Shown piece after piece: positions 1 through 12,500 of a DNA stretch of 64,000 nt. This stretch comes from Anoplopoma fimbria (Eukaryota > Chordata > Actinopteri > Perciformes > Anoplopomatidae), in assembly GCF_027596085.1 (NCBI RefSeq), contig NC_072456.1, positions 13,282,744-13,346,743 of the forward strand. The letters run 5' to 3'. The translations under genes were made by a program, and so were the position numbers. The first letter of the stretch is position 1. Every line of letters starts with the position of its first letter. Under the pieces are notes generated by a model. The model was not told the origin of the DNA, did no database searches, and saw nothing but the letters and a program-made list of their open reading frames with translations.

Positions 1-3000
1 CAGCTCTCCAGCTCCCATTCACATATGCATAGCAGGAACCCAGTTCATCAAAACATAATATCAAGTGAAAATTGATTTTAAGAAAGGCTTTATGATAGAT
101 TCTGAGTATTTATGGCATGCATCTATGCATGTAAGCTTTTCATAGAATCTCTTGTTAAGATGGAAATAACCATGCAATACCAAAGGTGTGATTATAAAAA
201 ACCAAAGTGTTTGTTGTAGCTGTAACTGCGGGGCCATACAGTAGTGAGTGTATCCCCTGTGTTTGTGTTAGCATAGCCTCCCAGCCATGCTGACACTGAT
301 ATGACAGCTCGGATTAAGGAGATCCAGCCTGCAGTGTCTTCTCTGGTCACAACACTGCTCTGTCTCAGTCTTCGTACTGACTGTAGCCTCAAAGCTAGAG
401 TGTGCTCTGCTTCTTCCTCTTCTTCACTGCAGAGTCACACTCTTTTGTGACATTACTACATTTCAGATATGATTTGTCCGCAAAGGATATATAAGTAATG
501 TGATTTATTTGCAGCAAAGCTTAAAGAAGAGACATGTAGCATAATCAATAGCATAGTACTGCATACCCCAGAACATACATTAGTGACACATACATAATAC
601 AAGACAACATATATTTCAGGTAAAGGCACAAAGCCTTTTTGTTTACATTCTGTCTCATCTAAGAGATGCACCTTCCATCCTGACCTACATTGTGCAAGGA
701 CAATAGCGGCTACAGAATAATGAATATAAATTTCTTAATCTGAGCAGTCAGACATGTCTGCACTGCCATGTGGTCTGAGGTTAGATGAAGATGATAGATG
801 GGGATTTCTGTAGGCAGGCTGACTTTCTTTGACCTTTAGCTTCCCTTTACCATTAACTGCAGCAATCCCGGTGTTCGCAGTAGACATGGTGACATTGTGC
901 TAGAGGTGATCATGGTGTATAGAAATAGATATTAAAGGTGTTCAACATAAATTGGCGTAATATGAAATAAGTTACTTTGTTTTCCACATGCTATGAGCTA
1001 GGTCTTATCTTTTATATTTGAAAAAATTTGCAAATACTGTCAGCCTATGACATCAAAATTTCCCATGCGTTTTTTTTTTTAATGATAGGAGAATAAGGCA
1101 TGCTGTAAGCCAGGAACAAATATGTAGGATTCGTCTTCTTCCAAAATCTTGGCCCATTGTTGATAAATATAAATACCGGCTTCTGCCTGCTAAGCCGGTT
1201 TAGTGTTGGTCAGTTGATGGTGGATTTTTGTATCCAGGCAGTGAACCAGCTCTAATCTGCTCAAATATCCACCTATCCCTCGATACGCCGAACCCCAGAC
1301 TCTTGGACTAGAGCGTTGTCCGTGATCAGAGCTGCAGAAGCCACTACATTTTGATTGTACCCTTCAGGCAAATTCAATAACCTGAAAAATTCCTTGAGAA
1401 CCAACCTCACAAACATTTTTTTAACAAAGCGTAAACAAAGCACCTACATTCTCATCTCTATAAACAGAGTCTACATTTACTTTTAGAATTTGTAGTCAAG
1501 TGGTCAAGATTTCGTCATCAGAAGCGTTTCCGTTTGCATTTTTAGTCCAAGTAGTAGTGACCAATCCCGTTCTATTAGGCTTTGGTTGAATGCAGGTTAA
1601 CATTCCATGTGTAATAGCAAAAGAGGCATAACGCATTACAATGACATGACTTTGTGGAATTGATCATAGTACGTTAGACCTCAGCCGCGTTGACAATACT
1701 TGTATCTATATTTTCAGTACCCCAGAATATGTCAGGAATACGGTAATACTGACCAAAACACAAGAAGAAGATTTAAAGGCACTGCAGGTCTGCATCTCCC
1801 TACCAAGATGTGAAGAATATTTGTGTATTTGTACTTTGCATTTTATCATTTTAGTCTGACCACAGCAAGGCAATGTAGTGAGTTTACAAGCTTCTTCCAC
1901 CAGCTTTGGACCGGCGTTTTTACGTGTGCCTTAAAGGAATTTAGACCTCTGATTAATACTGGAGAGGCTTCAGACACAATTTGGCAAATGTCCCACTAGT
2001 GTCTCCATAAAAGTAAGCATTGTTGTGACTGTATACATCCGCTGGTCATTTCGATCATTGAACAATCACTCATGATATGACATAAAAGGCAACTATTTGT
2101 CTTCAATCCAGGAGCCTGTGCAGGTCTTGTACAGACACTGATGAGGGCTTTCAATACAGACTACAAGCGCTTACATAACCACCAAGTTCTGTTATGTGTT
2201 TGAAGTTGGTCATTTGTTTTGTTTTATTGAGTGAGCATTATGTGATACTTGCTCTTTAAAGGTGCTGCATATATAAACTTCACTCACTGAATTACTTTCC
2301 ATAATCTGGTAAAATTTCCTTGGACAAGATGGTGAAGCTCCTACGTTCCTACTCTCCGTACTGTAAGTTTCTGTTGATCATGTTGAAACTCCCTGCTTAT
2401 GCCAACACATTGCTGTTGAGACTGCATTCAGCAGGAGCCCACGGCTGGAGAAGGGTGGGGTGCTGGGAAGCAGTGAAAGGTGAATCAGCCTCCACCTTTG
2501 TCTCCAAGTGGCCCCGCTGGCTTTATTTCGGAGCAGAATGAATTATTAAAGGTGGCCTTCTGGTCGTGTTTTTCATCAGTGTCCACCTCCAAAGGTAAAG
2601 AGCACTGTGCTGAGTGATCTCCATTGACTAGCTCCTTTCACAATGACAGCAGCACTGTCTACATTAACTTTTTTTTCCGTCTTCACTTTGTCCGTCTGTA
2701 TTTTTAGCTTTCCTTCCATTCTGACCCATCTCTCCTTTTTCCATAACACTGTTTCTCTTGAATGACCAAATTAACCAGCACAAATGCTAAAGGATATCTG
2801 CTCTCCATGACAATTAAAGAGCCGTCCTTCTGCATGGCAGACTATCTTGTACTCCAGTTCACAATCACATTGTATGAAACGCACTGATTCAAACCCTAAA
2901 GGCATATTACACTTCACTGAAGTTGAATAGTCTCTCATTATGACATTGAAGACAAGCCTGTGAGGATTCCCAAAACAATCCAAACAAAGCAATAGAGCAA

Positions 3001-3891
3001 CTGGATTAAAGGTTACATCCACGATGTTGAAGGAAAGACCATCATCTGGCAGTGAAACATATAGCTACACTAATGTTAAACATTAAGTGGGCGTTAGTAA
3101 GTTGGCTAAATTTACTTGCCAACTAAGCCTAGCTAAAGTCAAATAGTAACATTGTGGATGTAACCTACATCTAGTCATTTTATCCCTTTGTTTGGATTCT
3201 CTTGGGGATCATGCAGACTTGTCTGCCCATGTTTGATTTTTTCAACACTTAGCTGGGGTGCTGTCTGACTAGTTTCCTCCTTTCTCTTTCCACCATGTTC
3301 TCTACCTGAATATCATGTGATTGGTTGAAAATGGAGGAGTATATATTGGCTCAAGATAATTCCCTGTTGGAAAAAGTTTACACAAGGCTTTATATTACAT
3401 TTATGCAAAATATGTGTCTGTGCACCAAAAACATATACTGTATCTGAATCTTATTTCTATATGTAGATTTTGTTTACATTTATTTATAATAACTATTTTT
3501 GTCTGCTATGAGATGTATTTCTATTTATATAGATTCTGCGTGCATTCATTAATATTGAGACTGATCTTATCCCACAAGTAATTATTTGCCAATATATTAA
3601 TAATTATATATGTGCAGTAGTGTCAGGCAATACTTTGTTAATTTTTTTATCTTTTTTTGAGGCAAGATTATTCTTCTGCATTTTAAAACAGACATCAAAC
3701 TGATTTAAATGATTGAAAACTAAAATAGTAATGGTCTAATCACTCCACAAATTGTAATAATACAAATGTTTATTGATTTTAATCAATGCTTATTATGTTA
3801 CTGTTCACAAACTGGAAAAAGACATGAATAAAAAATAGAAATCTCCCCTTAGAGCTAGATTACCTGAACTGCAGATACAGATAGCAAAGAT

Positions 3892-4020
3892 CATCCATCC
3901 ATCCATCTTCCGTAACCGCTTATCCAGTTAAGGGTCGCGGGGGTGCTGGAGCCGATCCCAGCTGTCAATGGGCGAAGGCAGGGTACACCCTGGACAGGTC
4001 GCCAGCCTATCACAGGGCTA
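3892..4020. repeat. Fish interspersed repeat with CATC-repeat edge
   Basis: The block begins with short CATC repeats, then reads through an AACCGCTTATCC core, a GGGTCGCGGGGGTGCTGGAG segment and ACCCTGGACAGGTCGCCAG, and ends in CACAGGGC. I recognise this wording as a very common interspersed sequence in teleost genomes, usually regarded as the tail of a non-LTR element. The class is from memory and not proven here. The copy is short and has no coding capacity. Confidence 0.7.
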
Positions 4021-4026
4021 GCAAAG

Positions 4027-4112
4027 ATCAATTCAATTCAATTTATTTTGTATAGCCCAAAATCACAAATTACAAATTTGCCTCGGAGGGTTTTTATAAT
4101 CTGTACCCATAC
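4027..4112. repeat. Second fish interspersed repeat (TCAATTCAATTCAATTTA type)
   Basis: The block starts with three TCAAT-type units and continues through TTTTGTATAGCCC, AAAATCACAAATTAC and GCCTCGGAGGG to ATCTGTAC. This pattern is widespread in teleost genomes. It directly follows the repeat at 3892-4020 and directly precedes a perfect hairpin at 4113-4154, so this is a small nested repeat cluster. I cannot assign a transposon class by eye. Confidence 0.6.
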
Positions 4113-4154
4113 AGATTCCATTAGTTCAAATTATTTTGTGAACTAATGGAATCT
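4113..4154. repeat. Perfect 16-bp inverted repeat (hairpin)
   Basis: Positions 4113-4128 (AGATTCCATTAGTTCA) are the exact reverse complement of 4139-4154, separated by a 10-base AT-rich loop at 4129-4138. The pairing stops on both sides. It abuts the fish repeat ending near 4112. Function unknown; it may mark a fold-back rearrangement at the repeat edge. Confidence 0.85.
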
Positions 4155-5639
4155 TATAAATTAATTTCTCTCCATAGCATAGTCCTGCTTGTAGAGTCCT
4201 GAAACCCGGAAATGAGTTAGTATTTTTGCACTTCTGGTTCCATCGTGTCATGGGTACAAAGTGTATGGGTTTTTTGAATGGGCTTTTGGTTAGCTGTCTG
4301 AAATAAGGTCTGTTGTTAACACAAGGTCAAGATATCTGAAGGTTTTGCTCTATGAAATAAAATACTACAGTAAATACCCATCAAAGGAATTTTATAGATT
4401 TTAAGTGTCTCAATATTCCTTCATGTACTGAACAGGATAGTGTCAGCAGAGGTTGTATTGAATTACATTATGGTGCTTTCAAGCTCCAAACAGTAAAAAA
4501 AAAAAAATGATCGGGGAAGTTAAATTACAAAGTTATCAATACAATTAACATTTCAGATAAATTAGTCTGGCTATTGAGCAAGTAAAACATCTCAACTACT
4601 TGACTGGAGGTCACTAAATCTTCATGTCAAGCCCTGCCCTTGTTGTTGTTCAGATAACACATTTGGTTTTGCTCTGATGGATAAACATGTGACTTTCTGT
4701 GTGGACTTGACCAAGTGCTTTTTTAGACTTTAGTTTTGTCAAATTAGACACATCTGTTCCTTTGTCAATCTGCAGTTTACAGTATTTTCATCCTTTGTAG
4801 GTTGACAGGTTGTCTATATTTTTCCATGAAGGATTTAATTCTTGTCCTGTTTGCTCCTTTCAAACACTTTATTTTTTTCCGAACAATCAAACCACTCTAC
4901 TCTTACTGGAAGAAGCCAGGTGCTGTGTTTTTTTTCAAAAGAAGCAATTTTCCATCCAACTTGCAGCCAGCCATGCCGCGTTGCTTCTAATGGCTCTAAT
5001 AGTTTAAAAAAACAAAGAAAACGATAATGTAAGCAAAGTTGCTCTAAATTTCCTTTATGCAAGATCCTCCTGCCCAGCCACGATGCTTGACAGTTTCTTT
5101 CCATCCGCCCTTCTGCTTAGCCAATTTGCTGTCACTTGATCCTCTTTATCATCTGCCGCCATTGGATGCTCCCAACTGGCTGAAATGCCAGGCAACTGTA
5201 ACTAAGGGGCAGGCATAACTGTGCTAAGCTGTTGGTTATATAAAGAATAAATAAAGTATCTACAAGAACCTGGAGCCTGGCTGGATAAGGGAGGGGACCA
5301 ACTTTACTAGATTTAGCTGTCAAAGTTGTTTCATAGAGTGTCATCCTGTATTCATGAAAATTATATTCTATGTATTTAAGAAAGTGGCAAGCTGAGACTG
5401 ATGACCACTGACACCAACAGTCATCGTCTCCCCTTCTTCCCCGAAAGTAGAGACAGTATAACGAGTGACTCATAAAGATATCATTATATGTATATTTACT
5501 ACTTTTTGCTGTGATATTATTTTTTTAATGCTTTGTTCAATGTGTTTTTTTATGTATAAATAAATAGACCTGGCTGTTTTTTAAAAAGACATACTTTGGC
5601 TAAGTAGATGTATGGAGAATGTAGATTTAGTGGGACTTA

Positions 5640-7845
5640 AACAAGGAAGGAAAGAAAAGGAAGGGGGCCGGGGGGACTTTAGTTAATAGAAAACAGACTG
5701 GGAAAGATAAGTTATATGTAAATAGGAAATGTATCCAAATTTACCTCCGGGAGAAAGCCAGTGTGAGAGACAGAATAATGTGGCAGGGAGCCTCAGGTGC
5801 AGTTGGGATGGGAGGAGGCGGGGCAATGAGCGAGAAGCTGAGGGAGAGAGAGCGAGAAAGAGGGAGGGTTCGTGTGTGTGTGTGTTTGAGTTTGTGTGTG
5901 TGGAAAGAGAGAGAGAGAGAGAGAGAGGCTGAGTGTGCAAGCTAGAGAGATTGTGTGGAGAGGGAGGGTGGGAAGTGTAAGCCAGTCACAGCATCTCTCC
6001 TTCTCACTGCACCAGGGCTGAGGGACTCTTCGTCCCTTCGCTTCCCTCGCTGCAGATTTAACTCATTTCCATCAGCGCAGTCATCTCTTTTTTTTTTGCT
6101 TTTTACTTGCTGCTTTTGACAGATGCATTGCATTCATCTCTATCTGTATTCAAGGATCTAAGGATTTCTCTTTTTAAAAACGCGGGTTGTTTGCTTAAAC
6201 AGAAATAGGTGGACGTTTGCAGAGGACAGTGCTTGAAATTGGGACTCCGACTGGGACTTGGTCTTTTTTTATGCTGCTAGAGCGGATTCCCTTTTGTTGT
6301 GCTGCCAGTGTTTTGTTCAGGGTGACAGACTTACTGAGAAAGGAGTTGTAGGACCCCCATCCTCTACAACTAAACAGAGCAAATACTTCAAGGGACTAAA
6401 GCAAGTTAGAAAATCTCTTTGCATTAATCACTTGAGGAGAAGATGCTAAGCCTCCCCTGCCAATGCTTCGGAATGTCAGAACAAAAATACAAGTTACACG
6501 TCTTGGGGATAAATAGGTGGATTGCTGATTGATCCCCACACCCCTCTCTGCAAGTGACTGCCACAGGATTGCTGAGGAGTCGAAGCGAGAGGAGCGCTGA
6601 GCTATTCAGCTGGCCTCTCGTTGCTCCCGGAGAGTCCTTCCACCTGCCTGCATGGGAATCTTACATTCAGCACTTTCTTCAGCTACTGGACGTTTACATC
6701 TGTTTGTCTTTTGCAACTTGCAGTCCAGAACACTGAGAGGCAAGTTTGAAAATTGGATTTAAACTTCAAATCGCTTCAGTAGCAAAACTCATCCAGACAT
6801 ATTGCGTCGATTGGTTTCTACCTCATTCTGCCTAGGGATGCCTCGTAAACACATTTTCCCCCCAGCCCTGTGTGTGCCGAGAGAGCTGTGACATTATCTC
6901 CTGCGGAGATCCCCATGTTGTTCTAGCCTGTGTCTGTGTTTTGATACAGACAAAAGCTGGGCATGCATGGGCTCCAGACACTGGCCAGAGGACCACCAAA
7001 ATAAGGGAAGCCTGCTGTTAGATTTTGAACACACTAGCACCCATGGCATAGTGAAAATTGAAGGTTCTATTCGCAAAGAAGGATGTCATTTTTTTTCTCC
7101 AGACTTTGGTGCACACCAAGAGAGACTCTTAAGAAGTTTTCCCCTTAGCTATGACTGCTAACAATCTATATATTGAAAGGTTACAGCACACAGTAAATTG
7201 AATCTGATCTAGGAGTGAAATAGGAGCCATGTGCTGCTTACCTATTTGATCTCCTGTGAGGATCTGTCAAGAATGGAGAGTATTGTGCTTCGCTTCATGC
7301 TTTAACCTCTTCGTATGGTGTCCTCCATCTCATCTTCTGTGCTCTCTGCCCTTGTGTGGACAACTTATGCCCTCAGCCTCCCAGTGGCAAACCTCATTAA
7401 CATCAGGAGATGAGGCCACAGACTGGCAGGCAAAGCAGCAGGGTTATTCGCCTTTGGAATAGATGCTGGCCACATCACAAATGCTACCCTGCTACCCTGG
7501 TTTATCGAAAGCAATCCAGATTTTTTTCACTCTACTACTGACTGTAACCCACTCACTTCTTTCACTAACCATGAATGATTGGAAAAGGAAAGCTAAACGA
7601 GTTGCCCTCCCCTCACAGAGGCTGTATTGATTTTCCTCCAGTCAGAGTTCATTTGATTGAGACCCAGCTATGTGAAAGTTAGGTAAAAGACAGAGTGAGT
7701 GTGGAGAACTGAGCTCGGTAAACTGAAGAAGGCTGGAGACACTTGGTGTAGAGCAGGTGGGGGGCAGGCTACTCTCAAGTTTCAGGCCAGCTGCCTTATG
7801 TGTGACACACCACAAACCTGACCCACCTGGACCGCACCCAGAACA
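5640..7845 (+). promoter_or_regulatory. GPR52: Probable promoter and 5' untranslated region of GPR52
   Basis: Between AT-rich intron and the GPR52 start codon lies about 2.2 kb of different composition. It begins with a purine-rich, GA-repeat segment (5640-5960), then a pyrimidine-rich, moderately GC segment (5990-6060), and continues as balanced sequence with several upstream ATGs. No TATA box or splice pair can be fixed by eye. The assignment rests on position and composition only. The transcription start, and whether there are non-coding 5' exons, are unknown. Confidence 0.3.
5905..5928. repeat. (GA)n microsatellite
   Basis: This is a pure GA run of about 12 units inside the purine-rich block upstream of GPR52, preceded by short TG runs. 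Confidence 0.95.
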
Positions 7846-8963
7846 ATGAACCAGTCTGAACTGACAACGGACCCGCTGCTCACTGCCAACAGCAGTCATG
7901 GAGACTTCTTTCCTGGCAGGTCCGCCAACCACTCTTGTCCCTTGGGCTGGGGGCTGAACGAAGGCCTAGAGGCTTGCGTCCTGGAGACTGCTGTCATCGT
8001 ACTTCTGACAGTGCTTATTATTGCAGGAAACCTGACGGTGATCTTTGTGTTCCACTGTGCCCCTCTACTACACCACTACACCACCAGCTACTTCATCCAG
8101 ACCATGGCCTATGCCGACCTACTGGTGGGTCTTAGCTGCCTGGTGCCCACCCTGTCTCTGCTCCACTACCCGGCAGGTGTTCAAGAGCCCATCACGTGCC
8201 AGGTTTTCAGCTACGTAATCTCTGTTCTGAAGAGTGTTTCAATGGCCTGCTTGGCTTGTATCAGTGTGGATCGCTACCTGGCCATAACGAAACCGCTGTC
8301 TTACAACCAGCTGGTGACGCCATGCAGACTACGAGGCTGCATCACCCTAATTTGGGTCTACTCTAGCCTGGTTTTCTTGCCTTCCTTCTTTGGGTGGGGT
8401 AAACCAGGCTATCACGGGGACATTTTTGAGTGGTGCGCTCATTCTTGGCCCACCTCTGCCCTCTTTACAGGCTTTGTGGTGTGTTTGCTCTATGCGCCTG
8501 CTGCACTTGTGGTTTGTTTTACCTATTACCATATCTTTCGCATCTGCCAGCAGCACAACAGGGAGATCAGTGAACGTCGGGCACGTTTCCCTAGCCAGGA
8601 GATGGAGGCTGGTGAGGGGGTGGCAATGGGCATCATGGAGGGCATGGACCAGATCGCCGCTATGCGATGGTGCTGTTCCGCATCACCAGTGTTTTCTATA
8701 TGCTGTGGCTGCCCTACATAATCTACTTCATGCTAGAGAGCTCCCATGTGCTGGATAGCCCTGCCCTCTCCTTCATCACCACCTGGCTGGCCATTAGCAA
8801 CAGCTTTTGCAACTGTGTCATCTACAGCCTGTCTAATAGTGTGTTCCGTCTGGGCATGCGTAGGCTCTCACAGACGATTTGCTCCTTCAGCCACTGCGCA
8901 GCTGATGACAGGGACTTTGGGGAGCCGAAACCTAGGAAGAGGGCAAACTCGTGCTCCATCTGA
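7846..8963 (+). CDS. GPR52: G-protein-coupled receptor 52, frame broken by a 1-base indel
   Basis: This is an orphan class A receptor, known in mammals as a constitutively active Gs-coupled, brain-enriched receptor. The ATG at 7846 has A at -3. Residues 1-45 are an extracellular tail with sequons at N2, N15 and N28. TM1 is about 46-70 (GN at 61-62), TM2 carries AYAD ending at D91, C118 starts TM3, which ends in DRY 142-144, TM4 has W170, and C197 in loop 2 is the expected disulfide partner. After about residue 257 (8616-8620) the frame is lost and would stop at 8719. TM6 (with LWLP), TM7 (NCVIY in place of NPxxY) and the tail RKRANSCSI continue in the next frame to the stop at 8961-8963. One extra G in the five-G run would give about 372 residues, against 361 in human. 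The tail identifies GPR52 rather than GPR21. The gene is intronless and lies on the same strand as its host RABGAP1L. Confidence 0.93.
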
Positions 8964-9126
8964 TCGGACGACTTTTACAGGATGAGGATACCGTTTGGAA
9001 TCTACAAATGGGGAACAAGAATCTTAACAAGCTAAGCAGCTAGTTAACTTTCAGTAACATTGAGAGGGCTTTAATGAACAGAAAATGTGTTCTGTCAGCT
9101 GACACCAGTGACATTGCCTTGGTCAC

Positions 9127-9132
9127 AATAAA
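9127..9132 (+). terminator. Candidate polyadenylation hexamer, GPR52
   Basis: AATAAA lies about 165 bases after the GPR52 stop codon. A second hexamer lies 380 bases further on. Which is used cannot be told from sequence. Confidence 0.3.
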
Positions 9133-9508
9133 CCATGGTTTATTGCATTACAAGCTTTTCAAGGAGATGGGTGCAGAGTCTAAACGGAGCGATTTAATGA
9201 GATGCTCACTCCCTGATGGCTTTTATTCTGTGGTATGTGACTTGGTTGTGGATGAAATAGAAAAAAGTCTCCCCATGTCTTTCTAAGTCTTTACATCTCA
9301 CTGTATGTCAACCAGGTCTGACATAGTGAGAAGACTAAAATGTAAACTCCAAAAGATTCACAAATATCTTTTCAGAAATCAAAAGTGGTCACACTATTTC
9401 ATGCCTGTTACATTTTGTTAATGGTTGTGAAGTGGATCGACCCTCTGTTCAATGTCTCCATACTTTCTGTCCTTAGGAGAGACTAGATAGCCTACACCTA
9501 CTTGTGCT

Positions 9509-9514
9509 AATAAA
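9509..9514 (+). terminator. Candidate polyadenylation hexamer, GPR52 (distal)
   Basis: AATAAA lies about 550 bases after the GPR52 stop, in the sequence TGCTAATAAACC, which would give a compact 3' UTR. It is supported only by the motif. Confidence 0.3.
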
Positions 9515-12500
9515 CCTGTTTAAAGGTTTAAATAGATAATTTACTTTTTAGATGTATAAACACACACGGTGACAATGACAGCAGCCATTATGCTGCTGAT
9601 AAATAACAGATGGCGTAAGGCCTTGATGTTTTTTAGAGGACAGTGCGCACTCAATTTCTGCTGAAGTATTTTGTGTTGAGTCTGTGAACATGATGTTTGC
9701 AGGTGAACAGAAGAGAGAAGCAAAAAGTACTGGCCAGGTGTTCTGACTCTTTTATTTTTTATTATCAGGAAGATGGGCCAATCGCTGATCTGACAAATTC
9801 ACTTGAAGCAACATGGTTACAAATCGTTAATATAGACTGTCAAATTGTCAACACATTTAACACATTGCCTACTGCTATAGTGTGAACTGTATCCTATTTT
9901 CCACGGATGACATGCTGCTTTCATTGTTTACCAATTTAAATATTAGCTGATTATGGTTGGTCACCAATTGATTGGTGAAACTCTACTAAAAAGCACCTTA
10001 TGTCCATAATTCAGACATAGGATGTGTTGGTTTGACACTGAGGCCTTTATATTGAAGGCAGTGAACTGATGTTCGCAGCAGATAACTACCCAGCATAGTT
10101 TGTTTTTTTTCCCAACTTCCCCCCTCGTGTTTATGAAATAGCCCATCAGGCCCAGCATTCCCACCATTGGTGTGGCATTCCTGATATGGCTTTGTTATGA
10201 GTATTCTGCTAACAGCTTGATGCATGAGTGCTCGTGACAGCCATTTCTAACCAACAAATCTATATTAAATCCCCCCTGTACATAAAGGTCAAGGTAAATG
10301 GAATAGTGAACAAACAACAAGCATTTCTAATTATGAATTTCAAATTTTATTTATAATGCAAAAAGTTGATGTTTAGTTCAGAAACAGAATTTTGTATCTG
10401 AGCCATAGATCTGAGCTGATTGAAGAATATCATTGTTTTTTTTAAATGCACGTCTATGGATGTTGCTTTTGATCCACTCACAAACAAGTAATTTAAAGGT
10501 AAGAAAAGTGATAGCAGTTGCAGTGTAGTCAGGAATATGTAGGCTGGTATTGGGTGCTTTGCATCAGTGACACAGTTATCGTCAGATCAGATGCTATTGG
10601 TCTTTATTTCCCAGCAGCGGTGGACAGGGGCCGAGGTTAATGTGATCTGATCTGTCTGGAGGTCGCTGTGAGGTTAAAACTTAACTGATCTGAAATGACA
10701 TGCTTAGTTGTGATACATTATTATATTGTTGAGGTTTGTTAAACTTTTAGCCAAACAACCCTAATTAGTTTTAGTTTTTAGTTTAACTCTCTTTCAGTTC
10801 TACCAATTCTGTTACTGATTGAAAAAAGTCACTGCCTCCAACTATAAACCTAAATGTCTTACATTCTTCTCAGTGCTTTTGTGAATGACATTAGTGTTTA
10901 GTGTGCACTTCTAACAGGGTCAAACCTTACTGGGAATCACACTGTAATTTTGGTAACTGGGCTTTTTCATGATATCTGTACCCAAGCAACAGATAGCTGT
11001 TTTGGGAAGGGCAAAATATCGGTGTTAGAAATGGAATCCCTAGTTACTCCACTCTGCTAAAAAGAAAATGTTCGTTCTTTTACTGTGGCCATTCCAGCTT
11101 GGTAAAATCTAAAGACTGTTCCCCAGCCTGGGGCTTTTGATATACAAAGTATAGATGATGTGTTTTGTTAAAATAACCCACAAACTGCCATTAGTTATGA
11201 TTCTCATCCTTTGCTACTAAACAATAGTATAATCACTCCAGTCAATTTATCTTGTACATTCCCTTGATCATTAGATCAGTATTAAAGCATAATTTATTTC
11301 GAAAGAATACAGCCACGTAATATAGCCAATAACTTACTGATCTCCCTCTTTGCTCATAGAGTAGTGTCATCTGTGGTTTAGGCCTGCTTTTAGTATATGT
11401 TTGTCCATGGACAGCAAACCCAGCCCATTGATATTGTAAATGCATTCTATGTGGCTTAACAGTAGCCTGTATAGGTCATTTCTCATTTTAAAGCTGCATT
11501 AGGTGGTTTTTGACCCCTAGTGGCAGAAAGACTCTGAGCCTTTAGCTTATTATTTTTCAGTGTCAAAAAATGTTCTACTTCACATCCAGCTAAAACAGAG
11601 CTACTTGATCATTTAATTCAGAGTCTTTCTTGCAGTTCTGATGAATGTAAGTTCAGTATTGTTTTTAAGCCAAGGTTTGGTAACCCAACACCACTAACAC
11701 AAGAAAATCTACATACTCAACTATCTTTACCAGCCATTCATTTTCTTTGGCCCTCTGCAGTTGTGCATGAGGTGGGTAGCCTTCAGTCAAGACAACTAAG
11801 ATAACCAAATTTGTAAGGTAAAAGGAACTGTGTCAAGTTAGAGCATGGGGTGTTGATTCTTAGAGGGATCATCAGCATTCATCACCCTTTAATATATTCA
11901 GCAGTTGTTTAAGTCAGTGTTGGTATGAAAAACATTGCTTTATGCAGCTTGAACACATTGCAGATTGTTCTGTATATGTGCCTAAAGATGTATTTTGTAG
12001 GAAAAGTAAAAAAATAAGTAATTATTATTACATTAACATGCTGCACTTTAAAAAAGGAAACATTTTGCATTAACATACCTTGTGACCATGTACACATCTG
12101 AAGTAACGTTGTCGTTGGATTTAGTTTTCCATGACTTTGTAATCTTTCAGATGGGTTTCCACCTGAACCAAGAATAGGTCAAGTCATTCATTTTTCTCAG
12201 TCAATCTGATTTTTGCCTTGAAGTGGGTACATGTTCTACTATCTGACGTCTACATCATATCTGTAAGATAAGAGGAGACTGCAGATTTGTCCAAGTCTTG
12301 TGAATTCCCTTCTGTAGCCATACGACCTGGCATATATGAGGAATAGTAGTAGGAAACCACAGCATAGCTGTGTCAAATACTAGACTTACGATGATTTTTA
12401 TTTCGATAGCTCGTGTTTTTGGTGCTCCTTTGGAGCATAGTGCAGTGGGGTAGTAGAAGAAATGTATAGGGTCTGAATTAGTGCTGTATTATCTTCACTG

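Noticed and set aside
7846..8721. A genuine 291-residue truncated receptor
   Set aside because: Residues after about 257 in this frame resemble nothing, while the other frame gives conserved TM6-TM7 immediately. The truncation is an artefact of the 1-base break.
7846..8963. GPR21 rather than GPR52
   Set aside because: The C-terminal [13 protein letters not shown], the CPLG N-terminal segment and the RABGAP1L (not RABGAP1) host all point to GPR52.
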